The notes under the pieces: generated by a model | What the model was told of the DNA's origin: nothing | What the model saw: only the letters and a program-made list of their open reading frames with translations | Database searches by the model: none | Assembly (NCBI RefSeq): GCF_036032445.1 | Contig: NZ_CP107932.1 | Location: forward strand, 126,501 to 190,500 | DNA length: 64,000 nucleotides | Direction: 5' to 3' | Source: Nocardia sp. NBC_00416 | Lineage (GTDB): Bacteria; Actinomycetota; Actinomycetes; Mycobacteriales; Mycobacteriaceae | Made by a program: the position numbers and the translations under genes | Part shown: one piece after another, positions 8,715-16,355 of the stretch | Layout of the letters: the number at the start of each line of letters is the position of its first letter | Numbering within the stretch: the first letter of the stretch is position 1

Positions 8715-8729
8715 GAGAATGCTATTCTC
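8715..8729. promoter_or_regulatory. regulon palindrome copy 3 (GAGAAT-GCT-ATTCTC)
   Basis: A perfect copy in the divergent promoter of the TetR gene and the acyl-CoA dehydrogenase, 39 bases from the dehydrogenase ATG. A weak second site (GAGACT-ATT-AATTTC, 8693-8707) lies 22 bases away toward the TetR gene. The layout fits autoregulation. Confidence 0.8.
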
Positions 8730-8767
8730 CTGAACGTAACGCAACCCCGCCACAGGAGGCAGCCCGG

Positions 8768-9766
8768 ATGCTCTTCGAGTTCGATGCCGATCAGCGGCTG
8801 CTGCGCGATACGGTGCGAGAAGTCACCGCGAAAGAGTGCCCGCCCGCGGTGATCCGCGAGATCGTCGACGCCGGCGCGGACCCGGGCCGGGTCTGGAAGA
8901 CCTATGTCGATCTCGGGTGGACCGAACTCGTCGAACCGTCCGAAACGGTGGAACTGGCCATCGTCCTCGAGGGTTTGGGCCGGGCGACCGACCCGACGCC
9001 CTATCTGGCCACGATGACCCAGTTCGCGCCGCTGGCGGCGGGTTCGGGCACTCCCGACGGAGCCGGTGCCGCCGTGTTCGAGGGGGTTGTCGCCACCCGT
9101 GACGGTGACGGCTGGCTGCTGAGCGGCACCGCCGCGCCGGTGCTGGACGGTGACCGCTGCGATCGCCTGGCCGTGGTCACCGACGCCGGTGTGTTCGTGG
9201 TGCCCGCCCATGCCGTGACCACTCGGCGTACCGCCGCATTCGATCCGGTGCTGCACCTGGCCGAGGTCACCTTCGACGCGGTCCGGGTCACCGACGGCGA
9301 CCGCACCGACGCGGACCCGGAACGCGCCCGGCAGCTGGCGGTGACGGGCCTGGCGCTGACCACGGTGGGCGCCTGCCAGCGAATACTCGATCTGGTCCTG
9401 GACCATGTGCGGACGCGACATCAGTTCGGCACCGCTATCGGCGCCTTCCAGGCGGTACAGCACAAGGCCGCCGATATGCACACGGCCGTCGAGCGGGCGC
9501 GCGCGCTCGCGTACTTCGCCGCCCTGTGCCTGGCCGAGGACGATCCGCGCCGCGGACTTGCGGCCGCGATGGCGAAAGCATCGGCAGGGGAATGCCAGTC
9601 GACGGTGTTCCGCCACGGTGTGCAGTTGTTCGGCGCCATGGGATTCACCTGGGAGAACGACCTGCAGTTCGCGATCAAACGCGCCAAGGCCGGCGAACTG
9701 TTGTTCGGCGGCGCGGCGCACCATCGCGCGGTGGTCGCCGCGGAATACCTCGCGACCGCGCGGTGA
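8768..9766 (+). CDS. acyl-CoA dehydrogenase, short FadE-type subunit
   Basis: A 332-residue acyl-CoA dehydrogenase from the ATG at 8768, with AGGAGG 8 bases upstream. The middle beta domain is short; the C-terminal helical domain has RTRHQFGTAIGAFQAVQHKAADM and LFGAMGFTWENDLQ, both family hallmarks. The terminal YEGT-type segment with a catalytic Glu is absent, as in the smaller subunits of alpha2-beta2 steroid acyl-CoA dehydrogenases. No partner gene is adjacent on this side, so it may pair with a subunit from elsewhere in the cluster. It is controlled by palindrome copy 3. Confidence 0.88.
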   Translation: MLFEFDADQRLLRDTVREVTAKECPPAVIREIVDAGADPGRVWKTYVDLGWTELVEPSETVELAIVLEGLGRATDPTPYLATMTQFAPLAAGSGTPDGAGAAVFEGVVATRDGDGWLLSGTAAPVLDGDRCDRLAVVTDAGVFVVPAHAVTTRRTAAFDPVLHLAEVTFDAVRVTDGDRTDADPERARQLAVTGLALTTVGACQRILDLVLDHVRTRHQFGTAIGAFQAVQHKAADMHTAVERARALAYFAALCLAEDDPRRGLAAAMAKASAGECQSTVFRHGVQLFGAMGFTWENDLQFAIKRAKAGELLFGGAAHHRAVVAAEYLATAR

Positions 9767-9889
9767 TCGGCGACACGAGGGGATAAGGCCCTCCCGGCGG
9801 CCGGGCGGACCGGCGCCGGGTCGGCGCAACAAACGGAATGCGAGCGCCGGGTCCGCACCTGGTGTTCCCCGGAACCGAGGAGCATTGTT

Positions 9890-10678
9890 TTGTCGTATAT
9901 CGACTACGAGGTCGCCGACAAGATCGCGACGATAACCCTGAACCGGCCCGAGGCCGCCAATGCGCAGAATTCGGCATTATTGGACGAATTGGACGCGGCC
10001 TGGACCCGGGCGGCCACCGACGACGATGTCGTGGTGATCGTGCTGAACGCGGCGGGGAAACATTTCTCGGCCGGGCACGACCTCAAGGACGACAGCTGGC
10101 CCAAACCGGACAAGATCACGCTCGACTGGATCTATCAGACCGAGAGCCGCCGCTATCTGGAGTACACCCTGCGGTGGCGGAATGTGCCCAAACCCTCGAT
10201 CGCGGCGGTCCAGGGCCGGTGTATCGCCGGCGGGCTCATGCTGTGCTGGCCGTGCGATCTCATCATTGCCGCCGATAACGCGCTGTTCTCCGATCCGGTC
10301 GCGATGATGGGCATCGGCGGGGTCGAGTACCACGGGCACACCTGGGAACTCGGACACCGCAAGGCCAAGGAGATCCTGTTCACCGGGCGGGCCGTCACCG
10401 CGCAGGAGGCCGAGCAGACCGGCATGGTGAACATGGTGGTGCCGCTGGAGGAACTTCCCGGGAAGACGGCGGAGCTGGCCGGCCGGATCGCGCAGATGCC
10501 GCCGTTCGGGTTGCGGCAGGCCAAGCGGGCGGTGAACCAGACGCTCGACGTCCAGGGTTTCTACGCCGCCGTGCAATCGGTTTTCGATATCCATTCGACC
10601 GGTCACGGAAACGCGCTGAGTGTGAGCGGGTACCCGATCCTGGTGGATCTCGAACAAATGAAAACGAACATCAAATAG
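9890..10678 (+). CDS. enoyl-CoA hydratase family protein, TTG start
   Basis: A 262-residue crotonase. The start is a TTG at 9890 preceded by GAGGAG; no ATG or GTG fits the alignment of the conserved IDYEVADKIATITLNRPEA start. Oxyanion-hole motifs are HFSAGHDL and QGRCIAGGLMLCWPCDL. The usual second Glu loop is replaced by MMGIGGVEYHGHTWE, which suggests an altered specificity. It follows the acyl-CoA dehydrogenase by 123 bases with nothing recognisable between, and is probably expressed with it. Confidence 0.87.
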   Translation: MSYIDYEVADKIATITLNRPEAANAQNSALLDELDAAWTRAATDDDVVVIVLNAAGKHFSAGHDLKDDSWPKPDKITLDWIYQTESRRYLEYTLRWRNVPKPSIAAVQGRCIAGGLMLCWPCDLIIAADNALFSDPVAMMGIGGVEYHGHTWELGHRKAKEILFTGRAVTAQEAEQTGMVNMVVPLEELPGKTAELAGRIAQMPPFGLRQAKRAVNQTLDVQGFYAAVQSVFDIHSTGHGNALSVSGYPILVDLEQMKTNIK

Positions 10679-10684
10679 ATACGA

Positions 10685-10725
10685 ATCGGGGGACCGACCC
10701 GTTCGCGCGGAATCGATCCCCCGAT
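10685..10725 (+). terminator. possible hairpin terminator after crotonase
   Basis: ATCGGGGG at 10685-10692 pairs perfectly with CCCCCGAT at 10718-10725, with a 25-base loop, just after the crotonase stop. There is no U-tract, as is common in high-GC actinobacteria. The rest of the gap to 10875 shows nothing recognisable. Confidence 0.4.
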
Positions 10726-10875
10726 ATCGGAAAGTGCCGGCCACCGAATGGAAACCGGCGATCAGGGATTCTTCTGACACGGGTAGCGTAACCGAATTAC
10801 GACAGCCCGGAACCCTGTTTCCGAATTTCCCGGATGGGCATCGATTCGACAGTGTCCATCGGAAAGGTTTCCGCC

Positions 10876-11385
10876 ATGCGCCTCAGTAGAACCCGGCGTT
10901 CCGCCGCATTGTTCGCGATGCTCACCCTGACGGCCGCGGCCGTCGTCGGCTGCGGTGATTCCGAAGACGACGCCGCCGCTGCCACCTCGGCTCCGGCCGC
11001 CACCAGTTCGGCGGCCGCCGCCGCGGCGTCCCCGGAGGTCCAGAAGGAGATCACCGACGCGTTCGTCACCTTCTTCGACGGGACCGCTCCACCCGCGACC
11101 CGGGCGGGGCTGGTGGAGAAGGGCGATGCCTTCAAGCCCTTCCTCGAGGGAATGGCCTCCGACCCGCGCGCCTCGGGAACCAGTGTGACCGTGTCCGGTG
11201 TTCAGGTCGTCGACGACAAGACCGCCGACGTCACCTACACGCTGCTGCTGGGTGGCAATCCGGTGCTGCCGGATCAGTCCGGGCAGGCGATCAAGGAAGG
11301 CGACACCTGGAAGGTGGCGGCGATGACGTTCTGCGCGTTGCTCGCCGTCCAGGGGAGCGGTCAGGCCATTCCCGCCTGTAGCTGA
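10876..11385 (+). CDS. MTB12-family lipoprotein, copy 1
   Basis: A 169-residue secreted protein. The ATG at 10876 gives a textbook signal: positive RLSRTRR, a hydrophobic stretch, and a lipobox VVGC with the lipidated Cys at residue 26. An Ala/Ser-rich spacer follows, then a compact domain (TFFDGTAPPATRAGLVEKGD to FCALLAVQGSGQAIPAC) typical of the low-molecular-weight antigen MTB12/CFP2 family of mycobacteria. It would be anchored to the outer face of the plasma membrane; the function of the family is unknown. A paralogue lies 334 bases downstream. Neither seems connected to the catabolic genes. Confidence 0.85.
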   Translation: MRLSRTRRSAALFAMLTLTAAAVVGCGDSEDDAAAATSAPAATSSAAAAAASPEVQKEITDAFVTFFDGTAPPATRAGLVEKGDAFKPFLEGMASDPRASGTSVTVSGVQVVDDKTADVTYTLLLGGNPVLPDQSGQAIKEGDTWKVAAMTFCALLAVQGSGQAIPACS

Positions 11386-11547
11386 TCACGATTCGCCGAA
11401 TATCCGTCTCATTTCGTCTTGCGCACCCGTCGCGCGGGCATCTCCGTGCGACAGGCGGTCCGCCCCCCGGACGTCTCGTACCGGTTGCGCAGGATCGGTA
11501 GGACACCCGGCCGGGCCGGGTGCCGGCGAGTGGGGATGGTGCAGTGC

Positions 11548-11583
11548 AACGGTGCGCACCGGCCATGGCCGGTGCGCACCGTT
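11548..11583. terminator. perfect 36-bp palindrome between the two lipoprotein genes
   Basis: The arm AACGGTGCGCACCGGCCA is followed directly by its exact reverse complement, giving an 18+18 base hairpin with no loop bases to spare, then GTTTATAGGATAG. It is in the middle of the 334-base gap 11386-11719, which otherwise holds no recognisable gene. The most likely role is a strong, possibly two-way terminator for copy 1; a protein-binding site is the alternative. Confidence 0.6.
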
Positions 11584-11719
11584 GTTTATAGGATAGCTAT
11601 CCGTTCAATTGCACCGAATTCGCCTTTACCCCACAATGTCCCGGGCTAAACTTCCGGCGGCACCTGCGGTAACTGTGTTTCCGGAGCTGCGCATCATCAC
11701 TCTGCAGAAAGACGAATCG

Positions 11720-12271
11720 ATGTCACGAAGATGCCGGGTAGCTCGTATTGCCGCCGCGGGCGGGATCGCGGTCGCGCTGACCGCGATCACCGGTTGCGGT
11801 AACTTCTTCGGCCCGGACAACTGTTATGTACTACCCACCCCCGGGGCGACGCCGGGCGCCACGGTCGAAAACGACGCCGCGCCAGTGGGCGCCGAAGCGG
11901 GCGTCGCATCCACGGATTCCCCGATCGCCGCGAGCGCCGCGATCATGGGCGTCTACGAGGCATTCTTCGACCCCGCCACCTCGACCTCCGATCGGGTCGC
12001 CCTGGTCGAACGCGGTGCGGAATTCGAAGCCGAGATCTCGGGCATGGCGAATCACATCCGGACCGCACTCACCACGGTGGAGGTCGCGGATGTGGTGCTG
12101 ACCGAACCGGGGGAGGCCGAATTGCGCTTCACCCTGAATATCTCCGGAAATACGGTCGTGGACGGTCAATTGGGCCACGCGGTCCGGGAAGCGGACGGCT
12201 GGAAGATCGCCGCGTCCACCATGTGCGGTCTGGTCGCCATCTCCGGCGGCGTATCGCAGGCCTGCGCCTGA
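11720..12271 (+). CDS. MTB12-family lipoprotein, copy 2
   Basis: A 183-residue paralogue of the gene at 10876. The ATG at 11720 gives a signal peptide ending in the lipobox AITGC, with the lipid-anchor Cys again at residue 26. A longer spacer rich in Pro, Gly and Ala precedes the domain that aligns with copy 1 (YEAFFDPATSTSDRVALVERG; ending in ADGWKIAASTMCGLVAISGG then CA). Both copies end with a conserved Cys pair, one in the TM/FC-G/A-L strand and one at the C-terminus, that could form a disulfide outside the cell. It probably arose by tandem duplication. Confidence 0.82.
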   Translation: MSRRCRVARIAAAGGIAVALTAITGCGNFFGPDNCYVLPTPGATPGATVENDAAPVGAEAGVASTDSPIAASAAIMGVYEAFFDPATSTSDRVALVERGAEFEAEISGMANHIRTALTTVEVADVVLTEPGEAELRFTLNISGNTVVDGQLGHAVREADGWKIAASTMCGLVAISGGVSQACA

Positions 12272-12293
12272 TTCACCGGGGGTATCGAGCCAC

Positions 12294-12317
12294 CGCCCTG
12301 GCGCGCCGGCCAGGGCG
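12294..12317. terminator. hairpin terminator between convergent genes
   Basis: CGCCCTGGC pairs perfectly with GCCAGGGCG across a six-base loop. It sits between the convergent ends of the lipoprotein (12271) and an acyl-CoA dehydrogenase (12332), the natural place for a two-way terminator. Confidence 0.6.
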
Positions 12318-12331
12318 AGACGGCAGTTCCG

Positions 12332-13204
12332 TCACAGATGCGCGAGTCGCGGGGCGTAGCCGAGATTCCGCAGTGTCGCACCGGCCTCCCGGGTGAGTTC
12401 CCGGGAACTGCCCAATAGTCCGTCCAGCATCAGGGCCCGCTTGTAATGGCGGTGGAATTCGTGTTCGGACGTGAAACCTGTGCCGCCCAATACCTGCTGG
12501 CAGTTCCGTGCCGTCACGAGCGCCGCGCGACCCGCCGCGGCCTTGGCCAGCAGGGCGCTCAGCGCCTCGGACTCCTCCGGCCGGGGGCTGCCGGTATCGG
12601 GGTGAGCCGGCTGGTGGGCATCGCCCGGCGAGACCGTGAGAGCGGCCTCCGCGCCCTCGATGGCGACCAGCGTCTCGGCGAGGCGGTGCCGGATCGCCTG
12701 GAAACCGGCGACAGGCCTACCGAACTGGTGCCGCTCGAGGGCATGCGTGCGAGCGAGGGCGAGCATCGCGCGCGCCGACCCCACCAGCCACCAGCCGAGC
12801 GCGCGCCGAGCCGCGTTCTTCGGTAGATCCGCCGCGGCGGGCAATTCGGTGGTGTCACCGAGTCGCAGCAGGGGCAGGCCGGGATCGAGCAGGTCTTCGG
12901 TGTCCGGGAGGTCCCGGTGACTCCAGCGCACCCAGGTGCCCCCGGTGAAGGGCAGCGGCAGCGACTCCCCGAGCGGCCGGCCCGCCGCGTGCGCCACCAC
13001 ATCGTTGATCAGCGGCGCCTGGGCCCCCGTCTCGCCGAGCAATCGGAAGACCAGGGCGACGGCGATCTCCGCGGTGTCGGCGGGCCCGGTGAGGAGATCG
13101 TGCCAGCCCAGGGCGCACAGCGCCGGATAAAGGTTCGGGCCGGTGGACGTGGTCATGGTCTTGCGGAGCGCGTCGGTGAGCAGAGTCTGTTCGGCGGTGT
13201 CCAC
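12332..13204 (-). CDS. acyl-CoA dehydrogenase, small subunit type
   Basis: A 290-residue, Ala-rich acyl-CoA dehydrogenase from a GTG start. The N-terminal and beta domains are reduced; the C-terminal helical domain keeps ERHQFGRPVAGFQAIRHRLAET and QVLGGTGFTSEHEFHRHYKRA. It ends without the segment that holds the catalytic Glu. The gene starts 3 bases after the stop of the larger dehydrogenase at 13208, so the two are probably the subunits of one heterotetramer, as known for the ChsE enzymes of cholesterol catabolism in Mycobacterium tuberculosis. It is the last gene of the Rieske operon. Confidence 0.85.
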   Translation of the reverse strand: MDTAEQTLLTDALRKTMTTSTGPNLYPALCALGWHDLLTGPADTAEIAVALVFRLLGETGAQAPLINDVVAHAAGRPLGESLPLPFTGGTWVRWSHRDLPDTEDLLDPGLPLLRLGDTTELPAAADLPKNAARRALGWWLVGSARAMLALARTHALERHQFGRPVAGFQAIRHRLAETLVAIEGAEAALTVSPGDAHQPAHPDTGSPRPEESEALSALLAKAAAGRAALVTARNCQQVLGGTGFTSEHEFHRHYKRALMLDGLLGSSRELTREAGATLRNLGYAPRLAHL

Positions 13205-13207
13205 CGC

Positions 13208-14311
13208 TCACTCCTTTCCCAGGTCGAGCAGGCGCCGGGCGATGATATTGCGCTGGATCTCGGCGGTGCCGCCGTAGATGGTCGCCGCCCGGGAATACAG
13301 GAATTCCGAACGCCATTCGGTGTCGGCGAGTTCGACGACCCCGGGCAACAGATCGCGGGCGGTATCGAACAGCTGTTGTTCGGCGGTCGCCAGCAGGACT
13401 TTGTCGATGGAGGTGTCGGGCCCGAGCACGGCGCCGCCGGCCAGTCGCCGCTGGGTCGCCCGGGACCGGCAGCGGACGGTGTGCAGCGCCAGATAGGCGG
13501 CGCCGAGTTCGGCGTCGTCTCCGTCGGCGGTCTGGTCGAGCACGCGGTCGAGCCGGGTGAACAGATGCGCGATCCGATGCCAGAAGCAGGTGGACCGCTC
13601 GTAGGGCAGCAGATCCATCGCGACCCGCCAGCCGTCTCCGGGCCGGCCGAGCATCCGATCGGCGCCGACGACGACATCATCGAAATACACCTCCGCGAAT
13701 TCGTCCACACCGTGCATGGTGCGCAGCGGACGTACGGTGATCCCCGGCGCGTCCATATCGACGAAGAACGCCGTGATGCCGTCGTGGCCCGGACCGGTCC
13801 TGGTCAGCAGTACACAGCGGGAGGCGAACTGCGCCAGGCTGGTCCACACCTTCTGGCCGTTGATCACCCAGTCCGATCCGCGTTGTTCGGCACGGGTCCG
13901 CAACGAGGCCAGGTCCGAGCCGGAGCCCGGCTCGGAGAAGCCCTGGCACCACTGTTCGCTGCCGTCGAGCAGGCGGGGCACCATCCGCGCGGCCAGTTCC
14001 GGGCGCGCGTAGGAGATCATGGTGGGGGCGAGCACCTCGACCATGGAATAGATACCCGGTTCGGCCAGGCCGCGGGTCGCGACCTCCTCACCGAGCACGG
14101 CCCGCAGCAGCGGTTCGCCGCCGAGCCCGCCGACGGACTCGGGCCAGCCGTAACGCATCCAGTCACCGTCGAACAGCGCCCGCCGGACCCGGGCCAGCTG
14201 CGCGACCTGCGCGTCGAAGCCGGGCTCGGGTCCGGGGGAGAGGTCGTGCTCGTCGAGCCAGGCACGCAGTCTCGACCGGAATTCCTCGACCTCCGGACCT
14301 GACCCGCTCAT
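13208..14311 (-). CDS. acyl-CoA dehydrogenase, large subunit type
   Basis: A 367-residue FadE-type dehydrogenase. It has WCQGFSEPGSGSDLASLRT and DWVINGQKVWTS in the flavin-binding beta domain, and ends AATIYGGTAEIQRNIIARRL. It is followed at once by a small dehydrogenase subunit. Its ATG (14311) lies inside one arm of a repeated intergenic element. Without the element the start would overlap the previous stop as ATGA, like other junctions in this operon. It would introduce a 2,3 double bond into the CoA ester formed downstream of the Rieske oxygenase. Confidence 0.9.
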   Translation of the reverse strand: MSGSGPEVEEFRSRLRAWLDEHDLSPGPEPGFDAQVAQLARVRRALFDGDWMRYGWPESVGGLGGEPLLRAVLGEEVATRGLAEPGIYSMVEVLAPTMISYARPELAARMVPRLLDGSEQWCQGFSEPGSGSDLASLRTRAEQRGSDWVINGQKVWTSLAQFASRCVLLTRTGPGHDGITAFFVDMDAPGITVRPLRTMHGVDEFAEVYFDDVVVGADRMLGRPGDGWRVAMDLLPYERSTCFWHRIAHLFTRLDRVLDQTADGDDAELGAAYLALHTVRCRSRATQRRLAGGAVLGPDTSIDKVLLATAEQQLFDTARDLLPGVVELADTEWRSEFLYSRAATIYGGTAEIQRNIIARRLLDLGKE

Positions 14312-14391
14312 ACCGTGTCCATGGGGTATGAGCGAGGGCCCTGCGTGGTCACGCTTCGCTTCCGCCTTCGGGCCTGACCGCTCATACCGTG
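14298..14391. repeat. intergenic repeat element, copy 1, with flanking direct repeats
   Basis: The core (about 14325-14388) has inverted ends GGTATGAGCG and CGCTCATACC around a GGGCCC-rich centre that matches 34975-35036 in some 47 bases with about six differences. Direct repeats CCTGACCCGCTCATACCGTG (14298-14317) and the same minus one C (14373-14391) bound it. The element separates the SnoaL-like stop from the dehydrogenase start exactly where an ATGA overlap would be expected. It looks like a small insertion, with the flanking sequence duplicated. Confidence 0.7.
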
Positions 14392-14798
14392 GGCCGCTCG
14401 AAGGCGTGCGGGATACCGGAATCGTGGATACCGCTGCGCCGGATGAAGGTCATGGCGCGGGTGCGCAACCGCCAGCCCTGCTCGGTGCGCAGATAGGTAT
14501 CGCTGTAGTAGCCGATCCGCATATCGTGGCTGGACTGCTCGACGAAGCACAGCGGCTGGGTGCCGGTGCCGGTATCGCCGTCCAGTTCGATGAGCGGAGT
14601 CCCGGTGAGGAACAGTCCTCTGGGGGCGGCGTCCACTAGTTCGGGGAATACCTCGAGGGTGTAGATATCGCCGAACGCGCTGTAGGTGCCGTCGGGGGTG
14701 AACACACCGATCAAGCCGTCGATATCGCCCTTGGTGATGGTCACCGCGTAGCGGGCGAGCAACTGCTGGATCTCGATCAGGTCATCGATTGCCGCCAT
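14382..14798 (-). CDS. SnoaL/NTF2-like protein
   Basis: A 138-residue SnoaL-like protein: LIEIQQLLARYAVTITKGDI, VFTPDGTYSAFGD, then RTEQGWRLRTRAMTFIRR near the end. Such proteins often act as lyases, isomerases or accessory factors to oxygenases; the reaction here is not known. It overlaps the amidohydrolase by 17 bases and is followed by the repeat element. Its place in the Rieske operon suggests it handles a ring-opened or hydroxylated intermediate. Confidence 0.8.
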   Translation of the reverse strand: MAAIDDLIEIQQLLARYAVTITKGDIDGLIGVFTPDGTYSAFGDIYTLEVFPELVDAAPRGLFLTGTPLIELDGDTGTGTQPLCFVEQSSHDMRIGYYSDTYLRTEQGWRLRTRAMTFIRRSGIHDSGIPHAFERPTV

Positions 14799-16023
14799 AG
14801 ACCTTTCCGCCTTTCATGACGAACCGCACCTGCTGGGTGACGGTGATATCGGCCAGCGGATCGCCGGGTACCCCGATCACATCCGCGAGCAGTCCTTCGG
14901 CCAACCGGCCGCGATCGTTCACCTGGATCAGATCGGCCGCGACGACCGTGGCCGCGCGCAATACCGACAGCGGGTCCAGGCCGCGTTCCACCAATGCCAC
15001 GAGTTCGTCGGCATTGCGGCCGTGCGGAATGGCCGGCGCGTCGGTACCCACCGCGATCTTGACCCCGGCGTCGAAGGCCGCCTTCACCGAAGTGCGTGCC
15101 TTCGGGAACATCTCGGCGGCCTTGGCCTGCAACTCGGGGGCGGCCTTGGATACGTCCATGGCGTCGGCGAGCCGGGTGGTCGGCACCAGATAGGTGCCGG
15201 CCCGCACCATCATGTCGATGGCTTCGTCGTCCACCAGGAAGCCGTGCTCGATACAGTCGATCCCGGCCCGGACCGCCTCCTTGACCGCCTCCGCGCCGTG
15301 GGTGTGCGCGGCGACACGCAGACCGCGCCGGTGTGCCTCGTCCACGATCGCGCGTAGTTCCTCGGTCGAATAGTGCTGTGCACCAGGAGCGCCCGTCAAC
15401 GACATCACTCCGCCGGACACGCAGATCTTGATCAGCTGAGCGCCGTGCTTGATCTGGTACCGGACCGCTTTGCGTACCTCGTCGACACCGTTGGCGATGC
15501 CCTCCTCCAATGTCAGCTGCAGGACATTCGGTGCGAACGCGGCGAACATCGTGGGATCCAGATGCCCCCCGGTCGGGGTGATGGCGTGGCCGGCCGGCAC
15601 GATTCGCGGCCCGTCGATCCAGCCCGCGTCGATCGCTTTACCCAGCGCCACATCCAGGAGGTAGCCGCCGGTCTTGACGAACAGTCCGAGGTTGCGCACG
15701 GTGGTGAACCCGGCGCGCAGGGTGCGCCGGGCATTGCCCACCGCGCGCAACATGCGCAGTGGTGGGTCGTCCTGCACCGAGGAGACGAGGCCGGTTTCGC
15801 CTCGCCCACCCATCAGCAGGTTGACCTCCATATCCATGAACCCCGGGAGCAGGATGAGATCGCCCAGGTCCAGGACCTCGTCGGATTCTCCCGCCGCCGC
15901 TCCGGCGCCTCCCTCGCCGACTCCGACGATCCGATCGCCCTCGATGCGCAGGATGCCGGGCCGGATGATCTCGCCGGTGTCCACGTCGAGGAGCCCGGCG
16001 GCTCGCAGAGTCAGCATGCTCAC
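14782..16023 (-). CDS. amidohydrolase-superfamily protein with altered first metal motif
   Basis: A 413-residue amidohydrolase of the imidazolonepropionase-like group; GTG start with a GTGA overlap to the preceding gene. The domain order is a small N-terminal beta sandwich, then a TIM barrel. The barrel keeps the Lys in AQLIKICVSGG, HTHGAEAV, an IEHG His and the Asp in IAVGTDAPAIPHG. The first metal motif, normally HxH in LPGxIDxHxH, is replaced: ILLPGFMDMEVNLL. It may bind a single metal or act on a lactone or amide in a different way. It probably opens a ring made by the oxygenase in the same operon. Confidence 0.82.
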   Translation of the reverse strand: MSMLTLRAAGLLDVDTGEIIRPGILRIEGDRIVGVGEGGAGAAAGESDEVLDLGDLILLPGFMDMEVNLLMGGRGETGLVSSVQDDPPLRMLRAVGNARRTLRAGFTTVRNLGLFVKTGGYLLDVALGKAIDAGWIDGPRIVPAGHAITPTGGHLDPTMFAAFAPNVLQLTLEEGIANGVDEVRKAVRYQIKHGAQLIKICVSGGVMSLTGAPGAQHYSTEELRAIVDEAHRRGLRVAAHTHGAEAVKEAVRAGIDCIEHGFLVDDEAIDMMVRAGTYLVPTTRLADAMDVSKAAPELQAKAAEMFPKARTSVKAAFDAGVKIAVGTDAPAIPHGRNADELVALVERGLDPLSVLRAATVVAADLIQVNDRGRLAEGLLADVIGVPGDPLADITVTQQVRFVMKGGKVYGGNR

Positions 16024-16355
16024 ACCACCGGCTCCCGCACGATGTCCAGGTACGCCGCGCCGCTGTCGGGCACTCGGGGCTGCTTCCAGACCTCCACCGG
16101 GAACGAGGCCATCACCAGGGATTGCATCAGGTGGAAGAGGTTGCGCGCGTCGTCGGGGAGGTCGTCGAGGTCGAACCGGTCGCAGTAGGCGATGGCGTCC
16201 TCGAGCCGCGCCATACCGGCGTCGTAGAAGTCCTGCATCTCCGGCATGGTCGAGGCGAGGCGTTTGGTGTAGCGCTCGGGCTCGGTCGCCAGGATCCAGT
16301 CCTCGAACCTCGCCAGATCGGCGAATTCGGCGGGCAGTTTCGACTCAGTTGCCAT
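16020..16355 (-). CDS. small conserved partner of the Rieske oxygenase, function unknown
   Basis: A 111-residue soluble protein, acidic and mostly helical by eye, with no motif that I recognise. It overlaps the Rieske gene by 11 bases and the amidohydrolase by GTGA, so all three are translationally coupled. The sizes and order fit an accessory or small subunit of the oxygenase, but the sequence does not show the cone fold of classical beta subunits. It has no Cys-rich or flavin motif, so it is not the electron donor. Confidence 0.7.
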   Translation of the reverse strand: MATESKLPAEFADLARFEDWILATEPERYTKRLASTMPEMQDFYDAGMARLEDAIAYCDRFDLDDLPDDARNLFHLMQSLVMASFPVEVWKQPRVPDSGAAYLDIVREPVV

